Below, piece after piece: positions 1-11,718 of a stretch of DNA of 64,000 nt. The translations under genes and the position numbers were made by a program. The stretch spans positions 5,319,001 through 5,383,000 of the forward strand of contig NC_086352.1 of assembly GCF_036324505.1 (NCBI RefSeq), written 5' to 3'. Under the pieces are notes generated by a model. That model was not told the origin of the DNA, did not search any database, and saw only the letters and a program-made list of their open reading frames with translations. The stretch is from Eleginops maclovinus (taxonomy: Eukaryota > Chordata > Actinopteri > Perciformes > Eleginopidae). The stretch's first letter is position 1. Each line of letters opens with the position of its first letter.

Positions 1-2074
1 TGATTCTATTCTCTGATTCTGTTCTGATTCTGTTCTCTGATTCTATTCTCTGATTCTATTCTCTGATTCTGTTCTCTGATTCTGTTCTCTGATTCTATTC
101 TCTGATTCTATTCTCTGATTCTATTCTCTGATTCTATTCTCTGATTCTGTTCTCTGATTCTGTTCTCTGATTCTGTTCTCTGATTCTATTCTCTGATTCT
201 ATTCTCTGATTCTATTCTCTGATTCTATTCTCTGATTCTATTCTCTGATTCTATTCTCTGATTCTGTTCTCTGATTCTATTCTCTGATTCTGTTCTCTGA
301 TTCTGTTCTCTGATTCTATTCTCTGATTCTATTCTCTGATTCTGTTCTGATTCTATTCTCTGATTCTGTTCTCTGATTCTATTCTCTGATTCTGTTCTCT
401 GATTCTGTTCTCTGATTCTATTCTCTGATTCTATTCTCTGATTCTGTTCTGATTCTGTTCTCTGATTCTATTCTCTGATTCTATTCTCTGATTCTGTTCT
501 CTGATTCTATTCTCTGATTCTGTTCTCTGATTCTATTCTCTGATTCTATTCTCTGATTCTATTCTCTGATTCTATTCTCTGATTCTGTTCTCTGATTCTG
601 TTCTGATTCTGTTCTCTGATTCTATTCTCTGATTCTGTTCTCTGATTCTATTCTCTGATTCTGTTCTCTGATTCTGTTCTCTGATTCTATTCTCTGATTC
701 TATTCTCTGATTCTGTTCTCTGATTCTGTTCTGATTCTGTTCTCTGATTCTATTCTCTGATTCTATTCTCTGATTCTATTCTCTGTATTATTCTCTGATT
801 CTATTCTCTGATTCTGTTCTCTGATTCTATTCTCTGATTCTATTCTCTGATTCTGCTCTCTGATTCTGTTCTCTGATTCTATTCTCTGATTCTATTCTCT
901 GATTCTATTCTCTGATTCTATTCTCTGATTCTGTTCTCTGATTCTGTTCTGATTCTGTTCTCTGATTCTATTCTCTGATTCTATTCTCTGATTCTATTCT
1001 CTGATTCTGTTCTGATTCTGTTCTCTGATTCTATTCTCTGATTCTATTCTCTGATTCTGTTCTCTGATTCTATTCTCTGATTCTGTTCTCTGATTCTATT
1101 CTCTGATTCTGTTCTCTGATTCTGTTCTGATTCTGTTCTCTGATTCTATTCTCTGATTCTGTTCTCTGATTCTATTCTCTGATTCTATTCTCTGATTCTG
1201 TTCTGATTCTGTTCTCTGATTCTATTCTCTGATTCTATTCTCTGATTCTATTCTCTGATTCTGTTCTCTGATTCTATTCTCTGATTCTGTTCTCTGATTC
1301 TATTCTCTGATTCTGTTCTCTGATTCTGTTCTGATTCTGTTCTCTGATTCTATTCTCTGATTCTGTTCTCTGATTCTATTCTCTGATTCTGTTCTCTGAT
1401 TCTATTCTCTGATTCTGTTCTGATTCTGTTCTCTGATTCTATTCTCTGATTCTGTTCTCTGATTCTGTTCTCTGATTCTATTCTCTGATTCTATTCTCTG
1501 ATTCTGTTCTCTGATTCTATTCTCTGATTCTGTTCTCTGATTCTATTCTCTGATTCTATTCTCTGATTCTGTTCTGATTCTGTTCTCTGATTCTATTCTC
1601 TGATTCTGTTCTCTGATTCTATTCTCTGATTCTATTCTCTGATTCTATTCTCTGATTCTGTTCTGATTCTGTTCTCTGATTCTATTCTCTGATTCTGTTC
1701 TGATTCTGTTCTCTGATTCTATTCTCTGATTCTATTCTCTGATTCTGTTCTCTGATTCTATTCTCTGATTCTATTCTCTGATTCTATTCTCTGATTCTGT
1801 TCTCTGATTCTATTCTCTGTATTATTCTCTGATTCTGTTCTCTGTATTATTCTCTGATTCTATTCTCTGATTCTGTTCTCTGATTCTATTCTCTGTATTA
1901 TTCTCTGATTCTATTCTCTGATTCTATTCTCTGATTCTATTCTCTGATTCTATTCTCTGATTCTGTTCTCTGATTCTATTCTCTGATTCTATTCTCTGAT
2001 TCTGTTCTCTGATTCTATTCTCTGATTCTCTTCTCTGATTCTATTCTCTGATTCTGTTCTCTGATTCTATTCTC

Positions 2075-2204
2075 TGATTCTCTTCTCTGATTCTATTCTC
2101 TGATTCTCTTCTCTGATTCTATTCTCTGATTCTCTTCTCTGATTCTATTCTCTGATTCTCTTCTCTGATTCTATTCTCTGATTCTCTTCTCTGATTCTAT
2201 TCTC
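2075..2204. repeat. 26-bp dimeric subdomain of the 13-bp array
   Basis: TGATTCTCTTCTC starts at 2075, 2101, 2127, 2153 and 2179, exactly 26 bp apart, alternating with TGATTCTATTCTC. This is a local dimer repeat inside the monomeric array. Confidence 0.9.
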
Positions 2205-4350
2205 TGATTCTATTCTCTGATTCTATTCTCTGTATTATTCTCTGATTCTATTCTCTGATTCTATTCTCTGATTCTGTTCTCTGATTCTGTTCTCTGTGTG
2301 ATTCTATTCTCTGATTCTATTCTCTGTATTATTCTCTGATTCTATTCTCTGATTCTATTCTCTGATTCTATTCTCTGATTCTATTCTCTGATTCTATTCT
2401 CTGATTCTATTCTCTGATTCTATTCTCTGATTCTGTTCTCTGATTCTGTTCTCTGATTCTATTCTCTGATTCTATTCTCTGATTCTATTCTCTGATTCTA
2501 TTCTCTGATTCTGTTCTCTGATTCTATTCTCTGATTCTATTCTCTGATTCTATTCTCTGATTCTATTCTCTGATTCTATTCTCTGATTCTGTTCTCTGAT
2601 TCTGTTCTCTGATTCTCTTCTCTGATTCTATTCTCTGATTCTATTCTCTGATTCTATTCTCTGATTCTATTCTCTGATTCTGTTCTCTGATTCTGTTCTC
2701 TGATTCTGTTCTCTGATTCTATTCTCTGATTCTATTCTCTGATTCTATTCTCTGATTCTATTCTCTGATTCTCTTCTCTGATTCTGTTCTCTGATTCTGT
2801 TCTCTGTGTGATTCTCTTCTCTGATTCTCTTCTCTGATTCTATTCTCTGATTCTATTCTCTGATTCTATTCTCTGATTCTATTCTCTGATTCTGTTCTCT
2901 GATTCTGTTCTCTGATTCTATTCTCTGATTCTATTCTCTGTATTATTCTCTGATTCTATTCTCTGATTCTGTTCTCTGATTCTATTCTCTGATTCTGTTC
3001 TCTGATTCTATTCTCTGATTCTGTTCTCTGATTCTATTCTCTGATTCTATTCTCTGATTCTATTCTCTGATTATGTTCTCTGATTCTATTCTCTGATTCT
3101 ATTCTCTGATTCTATTCTCTGATTCTATTCTCTGATTCTGTTCTCTGTGTTATTCTGTTCTCTGATTCTGTTCTCTGATTCTATTCTCTGATTCTATTCT
3201 CTGATTCTGTTCTCTGATTCTATTCTCTGATTCTATTCTCTGATTCTATTCTCTGATTCTATTCTCTGATTCTGTTCTCTGTGTTATTCTGTTCTCTGAT
3301 TCTGTTCTCTGATTCTATTCTCTGATTCTATTCTCTGATTCTGTTCTCTGATTCTATTCTCTGATTCTGTTCTCTGTGTTATTCTGTTCTCTGATTCTGT
3401 TCTCTGATTCTATTCTCTGATTCTATTCTCTGATTCTGTTCTCTGTGTTATTCTGTTCTCTGATTCTATTCTCTGATTCTATTCTCTGATTCTATTCTCT
3501 GTGTTATTCTGCTCTCTGATTCTGTTCTCTGATTCTATTCTCTGATTCTATTCTCTGATTCTATTCTCTGATTCTGTTCTCTGATTCTGTTCTCTGATTC
3601 TGTTCTCTGATTCTATTCTCTGATTCTCTTCTCTGATTCTATTCTCTGATTCTCTTCTCTGATTCTATTCTCTGATTCTATTCTCTGATTCTATTCTCTG
3701 TGTTATTCTCTGATTCTATTCTCTGATTCTCTTCTCTGATTCTGTTCTCTGATTCTGTTCTCTGATTCTGTTCTCTGATTCTATTCTCTGATTCTATTCT
3801 CTGTGTTATTCTCTGATTCTATTCTCTGATTCTATTCTCTGATTCTATTCTCTGATTCTATTCTCTGATTCTATTCTCTGATTCTATTCTCTGATTCTGT
3901 TCTCTGATTCTCTTCTCTGATTCTGTTCTCTGATTCTATTCTCTGATTCTATTCTCTGATTCTATTCTCTGATTCTATTCTCTGATTCTCTTCTCTGATT
4001 CTGTTCTCTGATTCTGTTCTCTGATTCTGTTCTCTGATTCTGTTCTCTGATTCTCTTCTCTGATTCTGTTCTCTGATTCTGTTCTCTGATTCTGTTCTCT
4101 GATTCTATTCTCTGATTCTGTTCTCTGATTCTGTTCTCTGATTCTGTTCTCTGATTCTATTCTCTGATTCTGTTCTCTGATTCTATTCTCTGTGTTATTC
4201 TGCTCTCTGATTCTGTTCTCTGATTCTATTCTCTGATTCTATTCTCTCATTCTATTCTCTGATTCTGTTCTCTGATTCTGTTCTCTGATTCTGTTCTCTG
4301 ATTCTATTCTCTGATTCTGTTCTCTGATTCTGTTCTCTGATTCTGTTCTC

Positions 4351-4592
4351 TGTATTATTCTCTGATTCTGTTCTCTGATTCTGTTCTCTGATTCTATTCT
4401 CTGATTCTGTTCTCTGATTCTGTTCTCTGATTCTATTCTCTGTATTATTCTCTGATTCTGTTCTCTGATTCTGTTCTCTGATTCTATTCTCTGATTCTGT
4501 TCTCTGATTCTGTTCTCTGATTCTATTCTCTGTATTATTCTCTGATTCTGTTCTCTGATTCTGTTCTCTGATTCTATTCTCTGTATTATTCT
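4351..4592. repeat. 90-bp higher-order repeat at array edge
   Basis: TGTATTATTCTC recurs at 4351, 4441 and 4531 with the same order of A and G variants between (one 12-mer plus six 13-mers, 90 bp). A final TGTATTATTCT at about 4582 closes the array. The block is a recent tandem duplication of a seven-unit block. Confidence 0.9.
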
Positions 4593-5060
4593 ATATCGTT
4601 TTTATCTTTTTTCTTGTTCCCTGTACGGCACTGTTTTAAATGTGCTGTATATGCAGATAGAGAAATGTTGGAGAGCTCTGCTCCAGCCTGCAGCAGGGGT
4701 CAGATCACTTCTTGATAAATCCACGCCTCCATTACTTCATCTTTAGAACGGAGCTTTACTCTATACTTAATAATGTGCAAAACAAGCGACGGTTTCCTGT
4801 TTCATTTTGAAATGTATTCCCTGCTTGTTCTTTTTTTACTTCCAGTGTTTCCCTCCTTCGGTTCCTGGTTTCTTGTCTGCATTTTTCTGGATTTCTCTCG
4901 TCTCCGAGGACGCTACAGGAAAACATTCCTGCCCACCGCCATAACCCTGTACAGCAGTTCACCTCTGGCTGACAGCTCTGCTCCATAGCTTCACTGGGAT
5001 AACTGGACTTAAACCATTCTGTAAATTCTAGTTGTGTTCTATTCAATATTCCACGTATTG
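4593..5060. other. no recognised feature
   Basis: Unique-looking sequence after the satellite. Short open frames here lack any recognisable protein signature. Confidence 0.5.
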
Positions 5061-5188
5061 TACATATAATATCAGGCTTTGTATTTGAGTTTTTGTTTGT
5101 GCTTTCTTTTAAAAGCTATTTTATTGTATTTACATTGCCTTGTTTTTATGCTGCTGAAACACAAAACAATCCCAAATTGGGATCAATG

Positions 5189-5191
<3 letters not shown>
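5061..5191 (+). mobile_element. LINE-type 3' tail remnant
   Basis: A T-rich stretch with TTTTATTGTATTTACATTG and TTTATGCTGCTGAAACAC leads into CCCAAATTGGGATCAAT. This resembles the terminal hairpin and GATCAATAAA-type ending of teleost CR1/L2/Rex-like LINEs and their SINE partners. A (TG)n tract follows directly where the element's short 3' repeats would sit. No coding part is visible. Assignment is from general resemblance only. Confidence 0.4.

Positions 5192-5257
<66 letters not shown>
5192..5257. repeat. (GT)n microsatellite
   Basis: About 33 uninterrupted GT repeats directly after the LINE-type tail. Confidence 0.98.
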
Positions 5258-5258
<1 letters not shown>

Positions 5259-5317
5259 CCAGCTTTTTATTTAATAAAGCTCCCTTTTTGTTCATCCTGT
5301 TATACCCCCCCTGTTGA

Positions 5318-5497
5318 AGAGGCTGTGGCTCAGTGGGATAATGCTCTAATCTCTGGATCAGGGGAGCACTGGTTCAATCCCCACTGTAGTCCCTGAGACA
5401 CCTCACCCCCAGTTGCTCCTGTGGGGATTGTCCTCAGCACTGAGTGTGTGTAAGTCGCTCTGGAGAAAAGCGTCTCACAGGTGACTTAATGATACTG
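5318..5497 (+). mobile_element. tRNA-derived SINE
   Basis: The head has an RNA polymerase III A box, TGGCTCAGTGG, at 5326-5336 and a B box, GGTTCAATCCC, at 5371-5381, spaced as in a tRNA (45 nt start to start). The body contains CACCTCACCCCCAGTTGCTC. The tail contains AAGTCGCTCTGGAGAAAAGC and a GTGACTTAATG ending, typical of teleost SINEs that share a LINE-like 3' end. This is an immobile copy of a non-coding retroposon transcribed from its internal promoter when active. Confidence 0.8.
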
Positions 5498-6154
5498 CGT
5501 TTGGATCCAGCCTTCCTTGAACCCCCCCTTTATGACACTACTTGTCAGGTTGTATGAAGCGTTGTGGCAGAAGTGGTATGCGAATGGGATCTTTACATGG
5601 CGTGCAAAATCTGTGGAAGCAGTTCACAGATTTCCCTTGTTTCAAAAGTGAGTACAGAAGGACTGACAGACTTCTGATCGGCGTGGAGGGTTGGATTTGG
5701 CACTGAAACACGGATTGGAATCAAAGTTCCCTTCCTTATGCCGCGAGGGCTTCTGTATCTTCCTGTTCTGGGGGCCAGGCGCCTGACGGGAGCCGACATG
5801 ACGACACTTTGCCGTCTTCCCTCCCCTGAACCGGGAGCTGACTGACGGAGGAGAGAGTAAACCTGGAGGCAGAATGTGCAGATTGTAGTTCATTCTCTGA
5901 AGAACTTAATAAGCAAAGGGTCTGATATGACGGGGAATAAAGTAGAGATAGTGTCTGAGTGAAATTGGGTTTGTCTAATTAAAACACAGCCGGGGTGGTG
6001 GAGGACAAACTGAATTACACATACAGCGGTAAATCCTGCAGCAGATCCCCCAGATTACCACTCACTTCTGCAGATCTGTGTGGCGGGGTGTCTGGAGATA
6101 GGTCTGATTTAAATGAGCAGGCAGTGTGAGTGTTTAACATGAGGTGCATCAGTA

Positions 6155-6156
<2 letters not shown>
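5498..6156. other. no recognised feature
   Basis: Mixed-composition sequence. The open frames on the minus strand show no known domain. Confidence 0.45.

Positions 6157-6200
<44 letters not shown>
6157..6200. repeat. (AC)n microsatellite
   Basis: 22 AC repeats. Confidence 0.97.
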
Positions 6201-6203
<3 letters not shown>

Positions 6204-6237
6204 TTCATTCCCACTGAGAATCTGACAGCTGTTGGTC

Positions 6238-6475
6238 AAAGTGAATAGAAGTCTATGAGAAAATTATCCCTCCTCTCTCTTGAGTCACTCCCTCAGAAAA
6301 CGTTTTCCCGGTGACTTCATGGTGTCAGTCTCTAGTTTCAAGTCTCCTTCAACACAGCATGATGTTCAATCAGTAAATTATGGACCCATTTACGGGTGAA
6401 ACGTAAATGGGTCCATAGGGCGGGGCTACCGTGTGATTGACAGGTCACTACCATGGTGTCCTTTCTCGACTTTCA
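6238..6475 (+). repeat. dispersed repeat, family shared with 49,388-49,775
   Basis: The shared blocks are GAATAGAAGTCTATGA, TTTCAAGTCTCCTTCAACAC, GATGTTCA..AGTAAAT.ATGG and GGGCGGGGCTACC.TGTGATTGACAGG. All recur in the same order and orientation near 49.4-49.8 kb. The class is unknown; it behaves like a non-autonomous element. The arms of a hairpin interrupt it at 6379-6417. Confidence 0.75.
6379..6417. repeat. perfect 15-bp inverted repeat (hairpin)
   Basis: Arms TATGGACCCATTTAC (6379-6393) and GTAAATGGGTCCATA (6403-6417) are exact reverse complements around a 9-nt loop. The related repeat at 49.5 kb has no such second arm, so the right arm looks acquired. Confidence 0.95.
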
Positions 6476-6489
6476 CTGTTTTTGTCGCT

Positions 6490-8040
6490 TCATTTTGACA
6501 TTCTGTCCTCAAACATCAACCTCGTCTGATCCAAGCAGTGGTCAACAAAATATGAGGCGGTGTGCAAAACGCTCGAGTCAAAATTGGGGACATAAAGACT
6601 TGTTTGGGACTTGAAGCCCAAAGATCCTGTGACTCGTCCGTCTTCGTTTGGACTTGAATTCAAAGACTTTATTGCAGACAATGACTTGGTCCAAAAATAC
6701 TAGAGACGCTCCATACTGTTTCAGAAGTAAATGTTAGAATATGAATAAAACAACGTGATTCATCAAACACTGGACAGCAAGTCAACTCGGTTTAGTGTCT
6801 GGACACTAAATAACAACTAAAGATCAAAACCCATGAACTGGAGCTTCTACCCGAGGGGATTGTGATTAAGAGAAAGTACTTTTGGGCGGTCAGCCTTCTC
6901 GTATCCGGCAGAACAACCCCCCACAAAAGGTACAAGAACTAGTTGCCTGTGCCTATCTGCTTTATCTGGGCTTTCAATGTGCAGATGTGCTTGAATATTG
7001 GCTAAATCTGGCAAGCTAGCTGCATTAGCTTAGCTGCTAGCTTGCCTCATTGTGTCCTACAGCATGGAGTGAAGCGTCCTCATGCTTTCATTTCATTTCC
7101 GGATATCAAAGCCCACCTCATCCATCAGTCAGCTGGCCTCTTCAGATGTGATGTGCAGGACGATCCCACGGCGCTACATGACAACGGTAAAGCTCCCTTT
7201 GGACTGAGCGCTTCCCACCTCTCTGTTTTCCCCCGGGGTCTCTGAGGCTTCACCCCATCTCTGAGGCGATTGACGGTGCAGCGCTCGTGCTGAATATCAA
7301 GCAGCCTTTCCAAAACCTCATCATCTTTGTGGGACTAACATGCACGGCTGCATAAATCGTGTGTGTTTGGTTCAGCTTCTGATACACACCAGTTCCAGGT
7401 CTTTGTTATGTAAAGTCTGACAGACTCTCGCTCTACTTCTCCCCTCTGTGTATGCCTGGAGTTTGTCTCTTCCTCTGAGGACCGTCTGGGTGAATAACAT
7501 CCCTCTCAAGGTGTAGGACCCTCGGGAAGTCGTGGATTCAACAGCAGCGCTGCTCTTCTCTGTTAGGGATGTTTGAAGTGTTTCCTGCCCCTGAGGACCC
7601 GACCGTACCTGCTGTGTGAACCACTTTATTGATTTCCAAAGACAGATTGATCCAATCCTCCGCTGCTGATAATCTGCTGTCCCTGCAGCTCCGGGGGAAC
7701 TACTCTTGAGATGCTTCTCCTCAAATACTTTTAATGAAATACAAAAAGTTTCTCTCTGGAAGAAAACAGGACCGATTGGAAGTTTTGTGCAGAAAACTTT
7801 TACCATCACAAAGTTCTGGGTTCTGTTGACCTACTTGTTTGAGAGGGGATGATTGGAAAGTCAACACTGATGAATAAATATGGAACTTCCTGTTTAGTTC
7901 ACTCATTTTTTCAGGTCTAAAGGTGTAAACTGTCAAAACTGCCACGGGTTCTTGCAGCGTGATTTGGTAAGCAGTGGGAAAGGAGATTATTACATCCACT
8001 TATGCAGTGTTCCAATACTTCACCTGTTACCTGCGCCAAT
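6490..8040. other. no recognised gene
   Basis: About 1.5 kb of ordinary intergenic or intronic sequence. The longest open frame (minus strand, about 145 codons near 7.4-7.8 kb) has no recognisable motif and a composition typical of chance frames. Confidence 0.4.
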
Positions 8041-8067
8041 CCCACCACCACCAGCGTCCAATATATA

Positions 8068-9010
8068 TACTGATCAGCCGGTGCCCTAAATCTCCTTCAA
8101 AATAAAAGCACAAAGAATTACTTCAAATAAAATAATTCAGATATAGTCTTTACCAAAAAAACTTCACATCTGAACAGCATTTAGATCATCAAACATCTCA
8201 GAATTCTGAGGATCAAAAAAATGAGTTTTGATAAAAAGTCTCAGGGTTGGGAAACAGGACCCAGTGCAGTACATCAAGGGGAGGCAGGTAAGGGTCCCGA
8301 ACAAAAAGCGAGCTTTATTCAAAAGCTGTTGATGAAAACATGAAGCAAGGGGAACACAGGACATGAAAAACACTTAGCTCCAGACATGAAGGGCGACAGG
8401 AACAGGCAGGTAACATGGACGGGATCAGGGAAGAAATGATGACGACCGAACGACAGACAAAAGGGGAACAGGGACTAAATACACAAGGGTATTCACAAGA
8501 GGAGAGACAGCTGGAAGGGGGAGGAGAAACACAGGGGCAACAGGTGAACACAATGACACAATCAGCCACAGGAGGGAAACGCAGACAGGAAGTGAAGCTT
8601 AACGAGTGACACAAGAGGGACAACATTTCAAAATGAAACACAACACAAGGACATGACAGACACGAGACACGGATCATGACAACAATTCTGAGTGTTGAGA
8701 AAAAAAAAGTCAGAATTCTGAGGTTTTAAGAACCAAGAATGCTTAGAAGTTTTTGAAAAACGTCAACATACAAGTATTTGAGAACAAAAGACTGAATTAT
8801 GCAAAAAATCTCAGAATTCTGATATTTCTGATAAAAACTCAAATGTCCTCAAAACATTTGAAGGGTAATAACACATTTCTGTTATCTGGTGGAAAAACCC
8901 AATCACCACAACCCAATACATACTGATCACACGGTGCCCAAAACCTCCTTCAGAATAAAAGCATAAAGAATGACTTGATCAAAAACAAAGAGATAAATAA
9001 TTATTAATTT
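8068..9010. repeat. dispersed repeat with internal duplication
   Basis: The sequence around 8068-8130 (TACTGATCAGCCGGTGCCC, CTCCTTC.AAATAAAAGCA) is repeated at about 8925-8990 (TACTGATCACACGGTGCCC, CTCCTTCAGAATAAAAGCA). CAGAATTCTGA motifs recur on both sides of the insertion at 8244-8682. A related block, ATTTAGATCATCA..AA..TCTGAATT, appears at about 10,580-10,620. Confidence 0.6.
8244..8682 (+). mobile_element. dispersed element copy 1 (unnamed family)
   Basis: Shares an ordered series of blocks with 23,967-24,345: AAAAGCGAGCTTTATTC, AGGACATGAAAAACACTT, CACAGGGGCAACAGGTGA, CAATCAGCCACA, GACAGGAAGT, AACATTTCAAAATGAAACA, and a GGATCATGACA end matched by GGATCCTGACA. It sits inside the repeat at 8068-9010. 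No coding capacity is seen, and the class is not assigned. Confidence 0.7.
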
Positions 9011-9019
9011 ACTATAAAA

Positions 9020-9679
9020 AAAAACAGCTAACAAATAAATGTTGAAATATGAAATAACAGAAACAAACACATAGCTCCAGAGTTAGCGTCATGCTAGTTA
9101 TCCAGCTCTCTTCTGTTGGGTCCTGCATTGGTTGCTAAAAATGTTCCATTGCACAGAAATCAGATGTCCATTGTTCCCATTGCAACACAACAGCAGAGGG
9201 TGTTTGTCCCGCCCTACTCCGCCTCTGACTGGCTTAGCTTGATATGTTTACGCCGCCTAACCAATCTCATGTCATGTCCTTAAACCTAAACAACAAATGC
9301 AACTAACCAGAGGCGACGTAGGCTGGTCCGAGCCTCTGGAACGGTGGGAGAACAACATTCTGCAGAATAAATGAACACACTTTGTTTCTGTTTGTCGCTT
9401 TTTATTCAGATTCATTTTCTTTTTTTTGGGTTAAACTTATTTTAGTACCTGTTAGATTTGGTAATGTGTTCTTGCCTCTTCATTTAACACCCCAGTCTCC
9501 TCTTTTTTACTTTTGCCTCTGATCCGCTCCCTTCCCCTGCTGTCACCCTGTGAACGCCCCCGCTGAGGGACTCAAACAACCGACAACATTCAGCAAAGTC
9601 AAAAATACCCTGATGAACCCTCCACTCCCCGCCTCCTGCCAAGAATAGAGATGAGGTTCAGCCATGCAGAGGGACAGTG

Positions 9680-9680
<1 letters not shown>
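9020..9680. other. no recognised gene
   Basis: Contains a GC-rich stretch near 9.2-9.35 kb (CCGCCTCTGACTGGC and similar) that faintly resembles 37.57-37.72 kb. Nothing firmer is visible. Confidence 0.35.

Positions 9681-9710
<30 letters not shown>
9681..9710. repeat. (AC)n microsatellite
   Basis: 15 AC repeats. Confidence 0.95.
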
Positions 9711-9711
<1 letters not shown>

Positions 9712-9835
9712 ACTGGGTTCTGTTTGTACACAAACTGCTGACACGCGAGTCTGATCATCATTTTAAATTCAGAGCAGTGTGTATCAGTGTACAGTCAGTG
9801 TGACAGGGCGAGGTCAGGAATTGTACCGTTACCAT

Positions 9836-9836
<1 letters not shown>

Positions 9837-9930
<94 letters not shown>
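9837..9930. repeat. (AC)n microsatellite
   Basis: About 47 AC units with one A interruption near 9918. Confidence 0.97.
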
Positions 9931-10570
9931 TGTTTCTGCTCTACTTCCTGTGATTCCCTGTCTCCGGCTCACGGAGTCTGGAGTCACAGAAAGGTCACGG
10001 CGGCTGCAGGCATATGATTCACTTTTTTATTTGGAGCTTCATCAGCAGCACGTCGTCCTCCGGTGAGACTCACACACAGTCTGATGTCTCACACACTCTG
10101 ATGTCTCACACACACTCTGATGTCTTTTTTTAATATTTAGTTTGGGCTTCTTGACAAGTCCTTATCGGTTAAACACCAGGGAGATTATTCGGGGGAATAT
10201 TAAGCGTCGTATGGAGCTTAACGTGTGAATCACACTCCTCTTTTCTAAATCACTGCACAGTGATTTAGAATATTAAGCTGCAGGTAACCATAGAAACAGG
10301 GATTCACACCGCCGCCTGTTAACTCAGAAGTGAAATTAAAGTAGTCAAAGAGACAAACTTTTTAAATGTAGTATATTCATGGACAAATAGAGCCAGGTTT
10401 TCCTGCTGATGTGTTGAACAGGAACCACACAGACACACAGTGGTAAGGATACACAGTATTACAGGTGTGTGTTTATGTGGACACACATGGGCTCTGCTCC
10501 CTCTTACTGTCGGCTTGCACCCTCAAACCAAAGTACATATTTTGACAACTATTGACCAAAAAACATCATA
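9931..10570. other. no recognised gene
   Basis: Ordinary sequence apart from the hairpin at 10,243-10,270 and short CACACTCTGATGTCT repeats near 10,070-10,120. Confidence 0.4.
10243..10270. repeat. perfect 13-bp near-continuous palindrome
   Basis: TTCTAAATCACTG (10243-10255) and CAGTGATTTAGAA (10258-10270) are exact reverse complements separated by 2 nt. An outer pair AGCTTAA (about 10216) / TTAAGCT (about 10273) lies on either side. Confidence 0.95.
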
Positions 10571-10754
10571 TCTGCACGGGATTTAGATCATCACAAAGTC
10601 TGAATTTTGAGGGAAAAAAATCAGTAATTTTTAGATTTTCAGAAAGTCAGACAGAGGGAAAAGGGTCAGGTGAGGACACCTGGAAAACAAGTCTCAATTT
10701 AGGATTCTGAGAAAACTCATTTGGAAAATTGGTTTCAGAGAAAGAAAATGAAGC

Positions 10755-10948
10755 TGAGTGGCCCAGCCAATCACCTGACTTGGATCCTATAGAAAATCTA
10801 TGGAAAGAACTGAAGACCAGAGTTCACAGAAGAGGCCCACGGAACCTGCAAGACTCCAAAATCCCACCTGAGCATGAGACTGGTTTCTCCATACAGGAGG
10901 CGTCGTGAAGCTGTCATTACCAACAGAGGCTTCTGTACCAAGTATTAA
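10755..10948 (+). pseudogene. Tc1/mariner transposase C-terminal fragment
   Basis: Frame 1 from 10,755 reads [20 protein letters not shown]. This is the conserved region around the third catalytic acidic residue of Tc1/mariner DDE transposases (family form [15 protein letters not shown]). The stop after NRGFCTKY at 10,922-10,948 matches a usual family C-terminus. Between these the copy has lost about a dozen codons and changes frame, so the protein is not continuous. The N-terminal DNA-binding region and the first two catalytic residues are absent, so the copy cannot be active. Confidence 0.85.
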
Positions 10949-11164
10949 ATACATGTCAGTGAGCGTGTTCAATACTTTTCCCTGTGTCATTCCATTTGAA
11001 TACATATAACTTAATATAGGGACATCTACGGATTGATTCTTTGCATGTGTGGATTGCATGGGTTGTTACCGACAGCTGATGAGCATTTCATGTCAGCAGC
11101 ACCTTTAGAGATCTATTTACTGAGAGCAATGGTGACGTGGCCAATACTTATTTTACCCGCTGTA
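10755..11164 (+). mobile_element. Tc1/mariner element, 3' remnant
   Basis: The segment runs from the last part of a Tc1/mariner transposase through a short 3' UTR to an inverted-repeat-like end, CCAATACTTATTTTACCCGC, followed by TGTATATA with the expected TA. The 5' half is missing. The remnant abuts A-rich dispersed repeat sequence on its left, and I did not find the matching left terminus in the window. Confidence 0.85.
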
Positions 11165-11650
11165 TATACAAAGTCTCAACTATCAACTTTTGTGAAAGCT
11201 TCAGAACCGTATGTGGATTAGAAATGACCCCAGCATCTGTCCGCAACATGTACCAAAATGATCCCCCTGAATTATGTCTGAAATGTCCCAATTAGAACAT
11301 CCTCGTGAACGCCTCAGTCATGGAAGAGAAAAGACTAGAAGCAGCTGCTGAAAGCTAAATGAAGACAGGAATAAAGCGTCTCTGCTTCATTGACAAGGTG
11401 TCTCGGGTTTAAAGAAGCACACGCTTCATTTGTGAAAGCATTGCTTTAAACTCCTAACAATAACCAGAGCAGGGAAAAGCATTTACATGTAAATCCTCAG
11501 CGTGTGATCTCCCAGCAGAGAGAGTCCATGTGAGAGCTGTGGATGTCTCGTCCTATTTTCAGTGCTGTCCTAATTTCATATGGCAGAGGTGAGAAGCAGC
11601 GGGGGGATAAATATGCATCAGCCATGCCTCCTCTGTATCTGTTTCACGGT
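11165..11650. other. no recognised feature
   Basis: Unique-looking sequence without motifs I recognise. Confidence 0.45.

Positions 11651-11653
<3 letters not shown>

Positions 11654-11717
<64 letters not shown>
11654..11717. repeat. (TG)n microsatellite
   Basis: 32 TG repeats. Confidence 0.97.

Positions 11718-11718
<1 letters not shown>

Larger units (their letters stand above)
1..4592. repeat. 13-bp tandem satellite array
   Basis: The whole segment is built from the 13-mer TGATTCTATTCTC and close variants: A to G at position 8 (TGATTCTGTTCTC), A to C (TGATTCTCTTCTC), a shortened 11-mer TGATTCTGTTC, and TGTATTATTCTC or TGTGTTATTCTG forms. The window starts inside the array, so its true length is unknown. 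It ends sharply near 4592. Variants are zoned: 11-mers occur only in about the first 1.7 kb, TGTATTATTCTC appears from about 780 onward, and TGTGTTATTCTG is concentrated at about 3145-3810. No open frame survives, because each reading of three units meets a stop. Confidence 0.98.

Noticed and set aside
1..4592. CRISPR array
   Set aside because: Units are contiguous without spacers, in eukaryotic DNA.
7001..7046. Relation of GCTAGC/TTAGCTTAGC strings to the 72-bp satellite
   Set aside because: Shared words are short and the rest of the unit is absent.
9200..9345. Repeat family shared with 37,570-37,720
   Set aside because: Only short GC-rich motifs such as GCCTCTGA.TGGC agree; not enough to call homology by eye.
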